This document shows positions 8,502-16,147 of a DNA stretch of 64,000 nt, piece after piece (position 1 is the stretch's first letter; every line of letters begins with the position of its first letter). The stretch spans positions 248,001 through 312,000 of the forward strand of contig NZ_PGEN01000001.1 in NCBI RefSeq assembly GCF_002797435.1. The letters are read 5' to 3'. Under the pieces are notes generated by a model. The model made no database searches and was not told where the DNA came from. It was given only the letters and a program-made list of their open reading frames with translations. Source of the stretch: Sphingomonas koreensis. Its GTDB lineage: Bacteria > Pseudomonadota > Alphaproteobacteria > Sphingomonadales > Sphingomonadaceae. Made by a program: the position numbers and the translations under genes.

Positions 8502-9026
8502 ATGGCCCTGTACGCGTTCGAAGGCAAGGTGCCATCGATCCACCCCGATGCCTGGGTCGCGCCCAGCGCCGACGTGATCGGCGACGCACGCCTGGCCGAA
8601 GGCGCAAGCCTTTGGTTCGGTGCAGTGATCCGCGCGGACAACACCCCGATCATCGTCGGCGAACGCAGCAATGTTCAGGAAGGCGCGATGCTCCATTCGG
8701 ACCCCGGCATCCCCCTCACCATCGGCGCCGACTGCACCGTCGGCCACCATGCGATCCTGCACGGCTGCACGCTGGGGAATCGCGTGCTGGTCGGCATGGG
8801 CGCGATCGTCCTCAACCGTGCCGTGATCGGCGACGATTGCCTGATCGGCGCCGGTGCGCTGGTCACCGAAGGGAAGGAATTCCCGCCGGGCAGCCTGATC
8901 GTCGGCAGCCCGGCGCGGGCGGTGCGCGAGCTTGACGCTACGGCGCGCACCGCTTTGCTCATTTCCGCGCATAGCTATGCCGATCGCCAGCGCCGATTCC
9001 GTGCAGGCCTGACCCGCATCGACTAG
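8502..9026 (+). CDS. gamma carbonic anhydrase family protein
   Basis: 174 residues with the left-handed beta-helix hexapeptide repeats of the gamma-CA/YrdA/CaiE family (for example ADVIGDARLAEGASLWFGAV and IGDDCLIGAGALV). Three zinc-ligand histidines are in place: H65 in MLHSD, then H82 and H87 in GHHAILHG. Members hydrate CO2 or bind acyl-CoA-like ligands as trimers; many YrdA-type proteins have no proven activity. The ATG at 8502 has GAGGAGAAGCCGCG upstream. It is followed by a hairpin and a nitronate monooxygenase gene. Confidence 0.9.
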   Translation: MALYAFEGKVPSIHPDAWVAPSADVIGDARLAEGASLWFGAVIRADNTPIIVGERSNVQEGAMLHSDPGIPLTIGADCTVGHHAILHGCTLGNRVLVGMGAIVLNRAVIGDDCLIGAGALVTEGKEFPPGSLIVGSPARAVRELDATARTALLISAHSYADRQRRFRAGLTRID

Positions 9027-9040
9027 CCGTTTCAAGGATT

Positions 9041-9057
9041 GGGTATGGAGCATACCC
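9041..9057 (+). terminator. hairpin after the gamma carbonic anhydrase gene
   Basis: GGGTATG-GAG-CATACCC, a perfect 7-bp stem with a 3-nt loop, 15 bp after the stop codon. The following CCCTCTTCC is pyrimidine-rich but is not a U tract, so it may be a weak terminator or a 3'-end stabiliser. Confidence 0.4.
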
Positions 9058-9109
9058 CCCTCTTCCTGCGCCCGCTGGACAGGAAATTCAGTTCCGGTAT
9101 GAAACGCAT

Positions 9110-10093
9110 ATGACCCTGCCTGCTCTTTTTGATCGCCTGCGCCTGCCCGTCATCGGCTCGCCGCTCTTCATCGTCTCCGGCCCGGAACTGGTCATTGCCC
9201 AGTGCAAGGCAGGGATCGTCGGCTCGTTCCCGGCACTGAATGCGCGTCCGCAGAGCCAGCTCGACGAGTGGCTCCACCAGATCACCGAGGAACTCGCGGC
9301 CTGGAACCGCGACAATCCCGACCGCCCTGCCGCGCCCTTCGCGGTCAACCAGATCGTCCACCGCTCGAACGACCGGCTCGAGGCCGATCTCGCCACCTGT
9401 GGCAAATGGCAGGTGCCGATCGTCATCACCTCGCTCGGCGCGCAGGAGGCACTCAATCAGGCGGTACACGGCTGGGGCGGCATCACGCTGCACGACGTGA
9501 TCAACGACCGGTTCGCGCGCAAGGCGGTGGAAAAGGGCGCGGACGGCCTCATCCTCGTTTGCACCGGTGCGGGCGGCCATGCCGGCCAGCTCAGCCCCTT
9601 CGCTTTCGTTCAGGAAACCCGAGCCTGGTTCGACGGGCCCATCATCCTTTCGGGCTCGATCGCCAATGGCGGTGCGATCCTCGCAGCGCAGGCGATGGGC
9701 GCCGATCTTGCCTATATCGGCTCCCCCTTCATCGCGACCACCGAGGCCCGTGCCGAGGACAATTACAAGAACGGTATCGTCGACGGCTCTGCGTCGGATA
9801 TCGTCTACACCAGCCTCTTCACCGGGGTTCATGGCAACTATCTGCGCGCCTCGATCGAGAATGCCGGGCTCGACCCCGACAATCTGCCCGAGAGCGATCC
9901 GAGCAAGATGAATTTCGGCTCGGGCGGGAATTCGAAGGCCAAGGCGTGGCGCGACATCTGGGGATCGGGCCAGGGCATCGGCGCCATCCATGAGATCACC
10001 CCCGTCGCCGAGTTCGTCGATCGCCTCGACAATGAATATCGCGCCGCCCGCGCGCGGGTCGCCGGTCTATCCCAGGGTGGCTGGAGTGCCTGA
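9110..10093 (+). CDS. nitronate monooxygenase / NAD(P)H-dependent flavin oxidoreductase
   Basis: 327 residues of the 2-nitropropane dioxygenase-like TIM barrel: PVIGSPLFIVSGPELV at the start, the FMN-phosphate loops CTGAGGHAGQLSPFAF and ILSGSIANGGAILAAQAMGA, and AYIGSPFIATTEA. The family oxidises alkyl nitronates such as the toxin propionate-3-nitronate to aldehyde or ketone plus nitrite, using FMN. The length is normal. The ATG at 9110 follows weakly purine-rich sequence. Its stop faces that of the RcdA-like gene 3 bp away. The physiological substrate is unknown. Confidence 0.9.
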   Translation: MTLPALFDRLRLPVIGSPLFIVSGPELVIAQCKAGIVGSFPALNARPQSQLDEWLHQITEELAAWNRDNPDRPAAPFAVNQIVHRSNDRLEADLATCGKWQVPIVITSLGAQEALNQAVHGWGGITLHDVINDRFARKAVEKGADGLILVCTGAGGHAGQLSPFAFVQETRAWFDGPIILSGSIANGGAILAAQAMGADLAYIGSPFIATTEARAEDNYKNGIVDGSASDIVYTSLFTGVHGNYLRASIENAGLDPDNLPESDPSKMNFGSGGNSKAKAWRDIWGSGQGIGAIHEITPVAEFVDRLDNEYRAARARVAGLSQGGWSA

Positions 10094-10096
10094 CGT

Positions 10097-10561
10097 TTAG
10101 AAAGCGTGCGCGAGCCGGTCGAGCATCCGCCGTGCGGGGCTCACCGGTACCGGCGCCTCCTCACTCTCGACCACGTCGAACCGGGCGACCCTTCGGTACA
10201 GATCCTGGCTCGCCGCGATCAGCCCCTGTGCGGCCAACGGCATCGCATCGAACGAAGCCGCATCGGTTTCCGGCGCCGTGCCGAGGCGCCGCGACGGATC
10301 GAGCGCGTCGCCGGCGGGAAGCTCTCCAGCATCGACGGCGCGCTGCGTAAGCAACCATGCGATGACATGCATCAGGCGCGTCGTGACCTTGAGCGACTCG
10401 CAGGAGAAGACCACTCGCGTCATCGCGTCGAGCGTGTCGCGCTCGTTCCGCCCCATCTCGTCGAAATAGGCGCGTGCCTCATCAGCCAGCACCATCGACT
10501 CGGTATAGAGTGAATCGATCAGCCGCCGGTGAATCCGCGATGTTGCGCTGCCTCTGCTCAT
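10097..10561 (-). CDS. rcdA: DUF1465 protein, RcdA-like CtrA-degradation adaptor
   Basis: 154 residues from the ATG at 10561. The all-helical sequence (LIDSLYTESMVLADEARAYF, LKVTTRLMHVIAWLLTQRAV) is the DUF1465 family, whose Caulobacter member RcdA delivers CtrA to the ClpXP protease at the cell pole. The upstream frame to 10645 is open but lacks a ribosome binding site and is not family-like. The neighbouring YdcH-type gene on the same strand and a divergent second one form a layout I recognise from sphingomonads. Whether it acts on CtrA here is inference, but CtrA-like sites occur elsewhere in the window. Confidence 0.75.
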   Translation of the reverse strand: MSRGSATSRIHRRLIDSLYTESMVLADEARAYFDEMGRNERDTLDAMTRVVFSCESLKVTTRLMHVIAWLLTQRAVDAGELPAGDALDPSRRLGTAPETDAASFDAMPLAAQGLIAASQDLYRRVARFDVVESEEAPVPVSPARRMLDRLAHAF

Positions 10562-10646
10562 CACCGGCAACGCTGACACAAAGGATAGGCAAGCGAAATA
10601 GCCAATCTTCGCAATCCCATGTCCCAAAGCGATGCGCGGCGGCACC

Positions 10647-10844
10647 TCATGCGATGATGTCGGGGATCAGCCCGTCTTCAAGCATCGCGATCTCGTCGCG
10701 CAGCCGCAGTTTGCGCTTCTTCAGGCGCGCGATCTGAAGCTGGTCCGGTGCGCTCGCTGCCGCAAGCGCTTCGATCGCCGCGTCGAGATCGCGGTGCTCC
10801 ACGCGCAGCAACTCCAGGCGGCGCAGAATCTCGGTATCTTCCAT
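10647..10844 (-). CDS. YdcH-family (DUF465) small coiled-coil protein
   Basis: 65 residues from the ATG at 10844 (MEDTEILRRLE). Two helices, LELLRVEHRDLDAAIEAL and LQIARLKKRKLRLRDEIAMLE, give the hairpin typical of DUF465, ending in EDGLIPDIIA. The family pattern H-x2-LD-x2-I and LKKxKLxLKDxI is present. Function unknown across bacteria. It lies 85 bp upstream of the DUF1465 gene on the same strand and is divergent from a second YdcH-like gene at 10995. Confidence 0.85.
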   Translation of the reverse strand: MEDTEILRRLELLRVEHRDLDAAIEALAAASAPDQLQIARLKKRKLRLRDEIAMLEDGLIPDIIA

Positions 10845-10994
10845 CCGTTTACGCCCCCGCCAAGCCAATGCGGTTTCAGTCCACCGCATGACGCCGTTGC
10901 CCTGTCGATGCAGCGATTCGCAAGGGGCGACAAGCGCCGCGAATCATGATTTACTCCTTAGTCCCCCCAACCCACGAGCAGGAGGACAGCTTCC

Positions 10995-11150
10995 ATGCAG
11001 AACGCGCATCTCTCGGCACTTACGGCCAAGCACGCGACACTCGATCGAAAGATCAGTGCGGAGTCGCAGCGGCCGATGCCTGATCAGATGATCATAGCCG
11101 ATCTGAAGCGCCAGAAACTTCGTGTGAAGGAAGAAATCACGCACATGTGA
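10995..11150 (+). CDS. second YdcH-family (DUF465) small protein
   Basis: 51 residues, easily missed because of size. The ATG at 10995 has a strong GGAGGA 8 nt upstream. The sequence contains LSALTAKHATLDRKIS and IIADLKRQKLRVKEEI, the two helices of DUF465 with the H-x2-LD-x2-I and LK(R/K)xKLxxKEE signatures. It is divergent from the other YdcH-like gene (150 bp apart), so the two may share regulation. Function unknown. Confidence 0.85.
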   Translation: MQNAHLSALTAKHATLDRKISAESQRPMPDQMIIADLKRQKLRVKEEITHM

Positions 11151-11255
11151 TGCGTGACCCGGTGTCGCCCTGGCTGAACGGCCGGGGTGACGCCATACAC
11201 GCGCGCCGCTCCGGGCAGCGGGTGCGCCTTCCCGTCCACATCCGTCAATCTACGG

Positions 11256-11657
11256 TCAGGGTTTGAAAAGCGGACGCGCCGGGCGTGGTGCGGTTTCGGT
11301 CGCCTTTGCATAGCGGGGCGTATGCGTTCCGTTTCCGACAGGCTTGCGCGCCGCCATCGGATAGATCTCCCGGTCGAAGGCGATTCCGATCCGGCCTTCC
11401 GCCGTCCAGGCGACTCGCCCGCCAACCCAGCCCACGCCGCGTACATCGACTTGCACCGTGCTCCCGATATCTACCGGCTGCGCATATTCGGCCATCAGGC
11501 CGCCGGCGGAGAGGTTCCGAACGCGGACGGTGGCTTCCGGCTCGCCCGCGATTCGCAGCTGAGCCGACAGCAACAGGCTATCGCGAGCCGCGGAACGTTG
11601 ATGCGTCGGATCTTCGCTCAAATTCGCGCTCATCGGATCGGTCGGAAACTGGTCCAT
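11256..11657 (-). CDS. PilZ-domain protein (putative c-di-GMP effector)
   Basis: 133 residues. A PilZ-like core spans about residues 20-95: QRSAARDSLLLSAQLRI, then VRNLSAGGLMAEY (the NxSxGG element) and VAWTAEGRIGIAFD. PilZ proteins bind cyclic di-GMP through an RxxxR motif plus (D/N)xSxxG; here R22-S-A-A-R25 is one residue short of the strict spacing, so binding is uncertain. The last 30 residues are Pro/Arg/Lys-rich and probably disordered. The start at 11657 has no strong ribosome binding site; Met9 (11633) is an alternative. A diguanylate cyclase is encoded at 36594-38126. Confidence 0.8.
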   Translation of the reverse strand: MDQFPTDPMSANLSEDPTHQRSAARDSLLLSAQLRIAGEPEATVRVRNLSAGGLMAEYAQPVDIGSTVQVDVRGVGWVGGRVAWTAEGRIGIAFDREIYPMAARKPVGNGTHTPRYAKATETAPRPARPLFKP

Positions 11658-11751
11658 ATGCCGTTCTGCAAACTCGCGTTCATGCGCGAATTAGAGCAGG
11701 AATCGCTATCCAAAGCGTTAATCGAAATGAGTAGGCGTGCCCGATTTGGCA

Positions 11752-12216
11752 CTATTCGTCGCGTGAAACCTTCTCGTTGCGCTCGTGACGCTCCTGCGCT
11801 TCAACAGTCATCGTCGCGATCGGCCGCGCTTCGAGCCGGCCCAGGCTGATCGGCTCGCCCGTCACCTCGCAATAGCCGTACTCGCCATCCTCGATCCGGC
11901 GCAGCGCCGCGTCGATCTTGGCAATCAGCTTGCGCTGGCGGTCGCGGGTGCGCAGTTCGATCGACCAGTCGGTCTCGCTCGATGCGCGGTCGGTCAAGTC
12001 CGCCTCGCGCAGCGAATCGACCTGTAGCTGCGAAAGCGTGCCCGCCGCTTCCCGATGAATCGCGTCCTTCCACGCCAGCAGCTTCTCGCGGAAATATTGC
12101 AGCTGCCGCGGATTCATGAAGGGTTCTTCGGGGCTTGGCCGATATCCATCCGGCAGATCATTGGCAGCCGGCGGCGCCTTTTCGGGTTCGTCGCGGTGCT
12201 CGTAAACGGTCGCCAT
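11752..12216 (-). CDS. dksA: RNA polymerase-binding protein DksA (single-Cys type)
   Basis: 154 residues from the ATG at 12216, which follows GGAGAGTGGC. DksA enters the RNA polymerase secondary channel and, with ppGpp, lowers rRNA promoter activity. The coiled-coil (FREKLLAWKDAIHREAAGTL ... LRTRDRQRKLIAKIDAALRR) and the tip aspartates in the D-x2-DRAS segment are present. The zinc finger is reduced: only the first cysteine (GYCEVTGEPI) remains, the other three positions being T, T and Q-like. Such Cys-poor DksA proteins are known from alphaproteobacteria. A promoter lies at 12279-12307. Confidence 0.9.
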   Translation of the reverse strand: MATVYEHRDEPEKAPPAANDLPDGYRPSPEEPFMNPRQLQYFREKLLAWKDAIHREAAGTLSQLQVDSLREADLTDRASSETDWSIELRTRDRQRKLIAKIDAALRRIEDGEYGYCEVTGEPISLGRLEARPIATMTVEAQERHERNEKVSRDE

Positions 12217-12278
12217 GCCACTCTCCACACCGGGTTTCAGCGGTTGCTCCGATCGAAACCCGACTTTTGCCCGTCGGC

Positions 12279-12307
12279 GCTATAGGCAGGTGCGTCTTGC
12301 TCCACAA
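12279..12307 (-). promoter_or_regulatory. sigma70-like promoter for dksA
   Basis: On the minus strand TTGTGG (12307-12302), exactly 17 bp, TATAGC (12284-12279). Transcription would start near 12272, about 55 bp before the dksA ATG. Confidence 0.6.
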
Positions 12308-12397
12308 GCGTCCGAATCCACAGATTTGTGGGCCAAACTGTTCTTGACGTGTGGAAAATTGCACTTGCCTGAACCGAAAAGGGTGTTGCAGCGCTGG

Positions 12398-12405
12398 TTA
12401 ACCAT
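12398..12405 (+). promoter_or_regulatory. CtrA-type half-site TTAACCAT
   Basis: Exact TTAACCAT, a half-site form described for CtrA-controlled promoters in Caulobacter-related bacteria. A near copy, TTAACCAC, lies at 12457-12464. Confidence 0.45.
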
Positions 12406-12512
12406 ATCGGGTAGCCATGGCCGGATCGGGTAGCGAAGCTGTCTCGGTGTGGCACATTAACCACAGCCTGCGCACTCAACGGAGACAAAACTACCCAAGT
12501 TGATGCCGATTT

Positions 12513-12520
12513 ATGGTTAA
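12513..12520 (-). promoter_or_regulatory. CtrA-type half-site (reverse)
   Basis: ATGGTTAA, the reverse complement of TTAACCAT, 105 bp before the ATG at 12625. With the sites at 12398 and 12457 it makes three half-sites in 123 bp. Confidence 0.45.
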
Positions 12521-12545
12521 CGCCGTTGCACTTAATGGTTTGTTC

Positions 12546-12560
12546 TGCACTTTCTGTGCA
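12546..12560. repeat. TGCAC-N5-GTGCA dyad upstream of the surface-protein gene
   Basis: Perfect 5-bp inverted repeat with spacer TTTCT, 65 bp before the ATG at 12625. A candidate operator or a hairpin in the leader transcript. Confidence 0.3.
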
Positions 12561-12624
12561 TGAGCCTGCACAGGCGCTGTGTCCGCAGCATCCACGCAGC
12601 CTCCGGGAAATAGAGAGAGCGATC

Positions 12625-13560
12625 ATGTCGGTTCGGATGGCCTTGGCTAAATTGTGCGCATGTGCGTGCGGCGGCGCCGTGATCGGCGGTGGTGCGGTGC
12701 ACGTCGCCGAGTCCCGCGCTGAGCGGTCTTACATGTCGAAACAGCCCGTCGCGGCGAAACGCGTGATCAAGAAGCGTGTCGTGAAGCGCCCGGCCGTCCG
12801 CAAGCGGATCGTGCGACGCACCGTCACAACCACGGCGCAGTGCCAGCCTCAGGTGGTCACCGTCACGCCGCAGGGCGCGCCCGTGCCGCTTCCCCCGGTC
12901 TTCGCCGAAATGCCGGCGATCGGCGGTGGTGGCGGTGGCGGCGGCGGCGGTGGAGCCGCGGTCGGCGGTGGCGGTTTCGGCGGCGGCTTTGGCGGTGGTT
13001 TCTTCGCGGGTGGCTTCTTCGGCGGCTCGGGCGGTTCGGGCGGCAGCGGCGGGATCGTGATCTCGTCCACCTCGTCCGGCGGTTCCACGAGCACCTCGGG
13101 CGGCTCGACCTCGTCGGCATCTGGCGGCTCGGGTGGCTCAGGCGGTTCGTCTACCTCGACCTCGACCGGCGGCGTGTCGAGCACCAGCACCTCCTCGACC
13201 GGCGGGTCTTCGACCAGCTCGGCCTCGGGCGGTTCGTCGACTTCGGCATCGTCCTCGGGCGACGTGTCGTCCTCCTCGAGCGGCAATGTCTCGACTTCGA
13301 CCTCCACCTCGGCTTCTTCGTCGGGCGACGTCTCGTCCTCGACCTCGAGCGGCTGGAGCACGTCGAGCGGCTGGAGCAGCACCTCGTCGACCAGCACTTC
13401 GACCTCGACCAGCACGTCGAGCGGCGGCAGCAGCTCGTCGGGCGGCCCCGATCCGGTCCCCGCCCCGCCGATGGTCCTCTTGTTCGGTGCGGCTGCCGCG
13501 GCTCTGGTCGTGCGCAAGCGCTTCCAGAACCGCAAAGCGAAGGAAGCCGAGGCGGGCTGA
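12625..13560 (+). CDS. Gly/Ser/Thr-rich secreted protein with PEP-CTERM-like C-terminus
   Basis: 311 residues from the ATG at 12625 (GAGAGAGCGATC upstream). An N-terminal hydrophobic segment (about 5-25) is followed by a very basic stretch (KRVIKKRVVKRPAVRKR), a Pro/Val segment, a glycine run with GGGFGGGFGGGFF repeats, and about 170 residues almost wholly of Ser, Thr and Gly. It ends GPDPVPAPPMVLLFG, an Ala-rich helix, and VVRKRFQNRK: a proline motif, transmembrane helix and Arg/Lys tail, as in PEP-CTERM sorting signals cleaved by exosortase. The motif is PAPP rather than PEP. Such proteins are exported and often glycosylated. CtrA-like sites lie upstream. No exosortase is in the window. Confidence 0.75.
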   Translation: MSVRMALAKLCACACGGAVIGGGAVHVAESRAERSYMSKQPVAAKRVIKKRVVKRPAVRKRIVRRTVTTTAQCQPQVVTVTPQGAPVPLPPVFAEMPAIGGGGGGGGGGGAAVGGGGFGGGFGGGFFAGGFFGGSGGSGGSGGIVISSTSSGGSTSTSGGSTSSASGGSGGSGGSSTSTSTGGVSSTSTSSTGGSSTSSASGGSSTSASSSGDVSSSSSGNVSTSTSTSASSSGDVSSSTSSGWSTSSGWSSTSSTSTSTSTSTSSGGSSSSGGPDPVPAPPMVLLFGAAAAALVVRKRFQNRKAKEAEAG

Positions 13561-14004
13561 TTATCCGGCGCCGATAAGCGCCTGCTCGATTTCGGGTATC
13601 GTATGGCGGGTGAGATCCTTGTCGATCTCGCCCGCCAAGCGATTCTCTACTTCCTTGTGATAGTGTTTCCGCAGCTCGCCCAGTGTTCTGGGCGGCGCAA
13701 TGACGATCAGCGATTCGAAGTCGTTCTCAAGCGCGCGCTTGCGCAGCAGTTCCGCTGTTTCCGCGGCGAAGCGGTCCTCCTCCAGCTGGTGAAAATCAGT
13801 CTCCTCATAGGCGCTACGCCGCGCGCCCACGCTCTGGAACGAGCGGCCGGGCGCGTCGGTTTTCTGTGCGCCGTTCGACGGATTCTCCTGCACCCGCTTG
13901 CGTTCGAGCTGAAGGTTGGGATGGGTCGCATCGCCCTCGTTGCGCAGGAACAGCATCTTGCGGCCGTCGGCCACGACGACAAAGGCGTTGTGCGGAAGCA
14001 GCAT
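13561..14004 (-). CDS. host attachment protein family (eRF1-like fold)
   Basis: 147 residues from the ATG at 14004, preceded by AAGGAGAAGAGTG. The opening LLPHNAFVVVADGRKMLFLRN, followed by a charged region with a conserved Glu/His segment and SLIVIAPPRTLGELRKHYH, matches the family annotated as protein required for attachment to host cells (related to the bacterial archaeo-eRF1 family). The biochemical function is unknown; the name derives from an Agrobacterium phenotype. The gene is convergent with the PEP-CTERM-like gene, the two stops being adjacent (13560/13561), and divergent from serS. Confidence 0.85.
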   Translation of the reverse strand: MLLPHNAFVVVADGRKMLFLRNEGDATHPNLQLERKRVQENPSNGAQKTDAPGRSFQSVGARRSAYEETDFHQLEEDRFAAETAELLRKRALENDFESLIVIAPPRTLGELRKHYHKEVENRLAGEIDKDLTRHTIPEIEQALIGAG

Positions 14005-14092
14005 CACTCTTCTCCTTACTGTGCGGCAAGGTGAACGCGCGGCATGCGTCGCGGGTTGCGCGAGCCATCGCCCCTCGCCATAGCCCTGCCCC

Positions 14093-15370
14093 ATGCATGA
14101 CATCCGCCTGATCCGCGACAATCCCGAAGCCTTTGACGCGGCGCTGATCCGCCGCGGGGCCGATCCGCTCGCCGCCGGCCTGATCGCACTCGACGAATCG
14201 CGTCGCGCGCTTACCACCCGCCAGCAGGAGGTGCAGGCGCGCCGCAACGACCTGTCGAAGCAGGTCGGACAGGCCAAGGCCGCCAAGGATGAAGCCCGCG
14301 CCCAGGCGCTGATGGCCGAGGTCAGCGCGCTCAAGGACGAGCTGGAACGGCTCACCACCGATCAGGCCGAAGCCGACGAGGTGCTGAAGACCGCCCTCGC
14401 CGCGATCCCCAACCTCCCCGCCGCTGACGTTCCCGATGGTGCCGACGAAGACGACAATCTGCTTGTCCACACGCGCGGCGAGCAGCCCGTCTTCGCCTTC
14501 GAACCGCGCGAGCATGACGCCTTCGGTCCCGCGCTCGGCCTGGATTTCGAGACCGGCGCGCAACTCGCCGGCGCCCGCTTCACGCTGGTCCGCGGCCATG
14601 CCGCGAAACTCGCCCGCGCGCTCGGTCAATTCATGCTCGATACGTTGACCGGCGATCACGGCTATGAGGAGGTTAACCCGCCCATCCTCGTCCGCCCGGA
14701 CGCGATGTTCGGCACCGGCCAGCTGCCCAAATTCGCCGAGGACAGCTTCCAGACCACAGATGGACGCTGGCTGATTCCTACCGCCGAGGTCAGCCTCACC
14801 AACATCGTACGCGAGCAGATCCTGGCCGCCGACACGCTGCCGCTGCGCTTCACGGCGCTGACCCCCTGCTTCCGCTCCGAGGCTGGCGCGGCGGGCCGCG
14901 ACACGCGCGGCTACATCCGCCAGCACCAGTTCGACAAGGTCGAGATGGTCTCGATCGTCACCCCCGAGGAATCGGAGGCCGAGCATGAGCGCATGACCGC
15001 CTGCGCCGAGGGCATCCTCACCGCGCTCGGTCTGCCCTTCCGCCGGATGAAGCTGTGCGCGGGCGATATGGGCTTCTCCGCGACGCGGACCTACGATCTC
15101 GAAGTCTGGCTGCCCGGTCAGGCCCGCTATCGCGAAATTTCGTCCTGCTCGGCCTGCGGTGACTTCCAGGCGCGCCGCATGAACGCGCGCTATCGAGGGG
15201 CCGACGGCAAGCCGGCCTTCGTCCACACCCTCAACGGATCGGGCCTTGCGGTCGGGCGCACGCTCGTCGCGGTGCTGGAGAATTACCAGCAGGAGGACGG
15301 GTCGGTCGCGGTGCCGGAGGCGCTCAAGCCGTATCTGCGCGGCCTCAACCGCCTCGAACCAGCCGCGTGA
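14093..15370 (+). CDS. serS: seryl-tRNA synthetase
   Basis: 425 residues, normal for the family. It charges tRNA-Ser with serine. An N-terminal antiparallel coiled-coil arm (about 30-100, rich in Lys/Glu/Ala) recognises the tRNA long variable arm. The class II catalytic core has motif 2 ([23 protein letters not shown]) and motif 3 ([19 protein letters not shown]), plus the serine-site [15 protein letters not shown]. The start ATG at 14093 gives [14 protein letters not shown], the standard N-terminus. It overlaps surE by 4 bp and begins a serS-surE-LysM/M23 operon typical of alphaproteobacteria. Confidence 0.97.
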   Translation: MHDIRLIRDNPEAFDAALIRRGADPLAAGLIALDESRRALTTRQQEVQARRNDLSKQVGQAKAAKDEARAQALMAEVSALKDELERLTTDQAEADEVLKTALAAIPNLPAADVPDGADEDDNLLVHTRGEQPVFAFEPREHDAFGPALGLDFETGAQLAGARFTLVRGHAAKLARALGQFMLDTLTGDHGYEEVNPPILVRPDAMFGTGQLPKFAEDSFQTTDGRWLIPTAEVSLTNIVREQILAADTLPLRFTALTPCFRSEAGAAGRDTRGYIRQHQFDKVEMVSIVTPEESEAEHERMTACAEGILTALGLPFRRMKLCAGDMGFSATRTYDLEVWLPGQARYREISSCSACGDFQARRMNARYRGADGKPAFVHTLNGSGLAVGRTLVAVLENYQQEDGSVAVPEALKPYLRGLNRLEPAA

Positions 15371-16131
15371 GGATCCTCCTCACAAACGATGACGGGGTCC
15401 ATGCCCGCGGCCTTGAAGTGCTCGAACGAATCGCCCGCACCCTGTCGGACGATATCACCATCGTCGCGCCGCTCGAGGAACAGTCGGGCAAGGGCCGCTC
15501 GCTCAGCCTCACCGAACCGGTTCGCCTGCGCCGCTTCGGCGACCGCCGTTTCGCGGTCACCGGCACCCCGACCGACGCAGTGATGATGGCGCTGGCGGAG
15601 ATCATGAAGGAGTCGCCGCCCGACCTCATCCTCTCGGGCGTCAATCGCGGCGCCAATCTGGCCGAGGATGTCAGCTATTCCGGCACCGTCTCCGCCGCGA
15701 TGGAGGGCGCGCTGGCCGGCATCCGCTCGATCGCGCTCAGCCAGCGCTACGCCGCCCCAGCACCCGGCGAACGGGTCAGCTTCGAAGCCGCAGAGCAGTG
15801 GGGCGAACGCGTGCTGCGCCCGCTGATCGACGCACAATGGGCGCCGCGCACGCTAATGAACGTCAATTTCCCGCCCATCCCCGCCGCCGAAGTGGCAGGG
15901 GTCAAGGCGGTGCATCAGGGCCTGCGCGACTATGGCCGGATGAAACTCGACAAGCGTACAGACCCGCGCGGGTTCGACTATTACTGGTTCGGCCTCGGCC
16001 GGATCGACCATACGCCTGCCGCGAACACCGATCTTGAGGCGATCGAAATGGGTTACGTCACCGTCACGCCGCTACATCTGGACATGACGCACCGCGAATC
16101 CCTTGATATGGTTACCGATATATTTCGTTAG
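15367..16131 (+). CDS. surE: 5'/3'-nucleotidase SurE
   Basis: 254 residues. SurE dephosphorylates nucleoside monophosphates and helps stationary-phase survival. The metal site LLTNDDG (D8, D9), [15 protein letters not shown] with its conserved Ser, [11 protein letters not shown] and [26 protein letters not shown] are all present. It starts with GTG at 15367 inside the serS stop codon (GTGA overlap), so it is translationally coupled. The LysM/M23 gene follows 16 bp downstream. A pcm gene, often found between these two in related bacteria, is absent here. Confidence 0.96.
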   Translation: MRILLTNDDGVHARGLEVLERIARTLSDDITIVAPLEEQSGKGRSLSLTEPVRLRRFGDRRFAVTGTPTDAVMMALAEIMKESPPDLILSGVNRGANLAEDVSYSGTVSAAMEGALAGIRSIALSQRYAAPAPGERVSFEAAEQWGERVLRPLIDAQWAPRTLMNVNFPPIPAAEVAGVKAVHQGLRDYGRMKLDKRTDPRGFDYYWFGLGRIDHTPAANTDLEAIEMGYVTVTPLHLDMTHRESLDMVTDIFR

Positions 16132-16147
16132 TGCCGGGGGGCAGGTA

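Larger units (their letters stand above)
12217..12624. other. 408-bp intergenic regulatory region
   Basis: No gene seen. The region holds a dksA promoter (12279-12307, minus), three CtrA-type half-sites (12398-12405, 12457-12464, 12513-12520) and a TGCAC-TTTCT-GTGCA dyad (12546-12560). It serves the divergent dksA and PEP-CTERM-like genes. The frame upstream of 12625 is open from 12526 but has no family features. Confidence 0.6.

Noticed and set aside
12849..13535. Pro/Glu-rich frame on the minus strand
   Set aside because: Antisense of the Gly/Ser/Thr repeat; low complexity alone explains the open frame.
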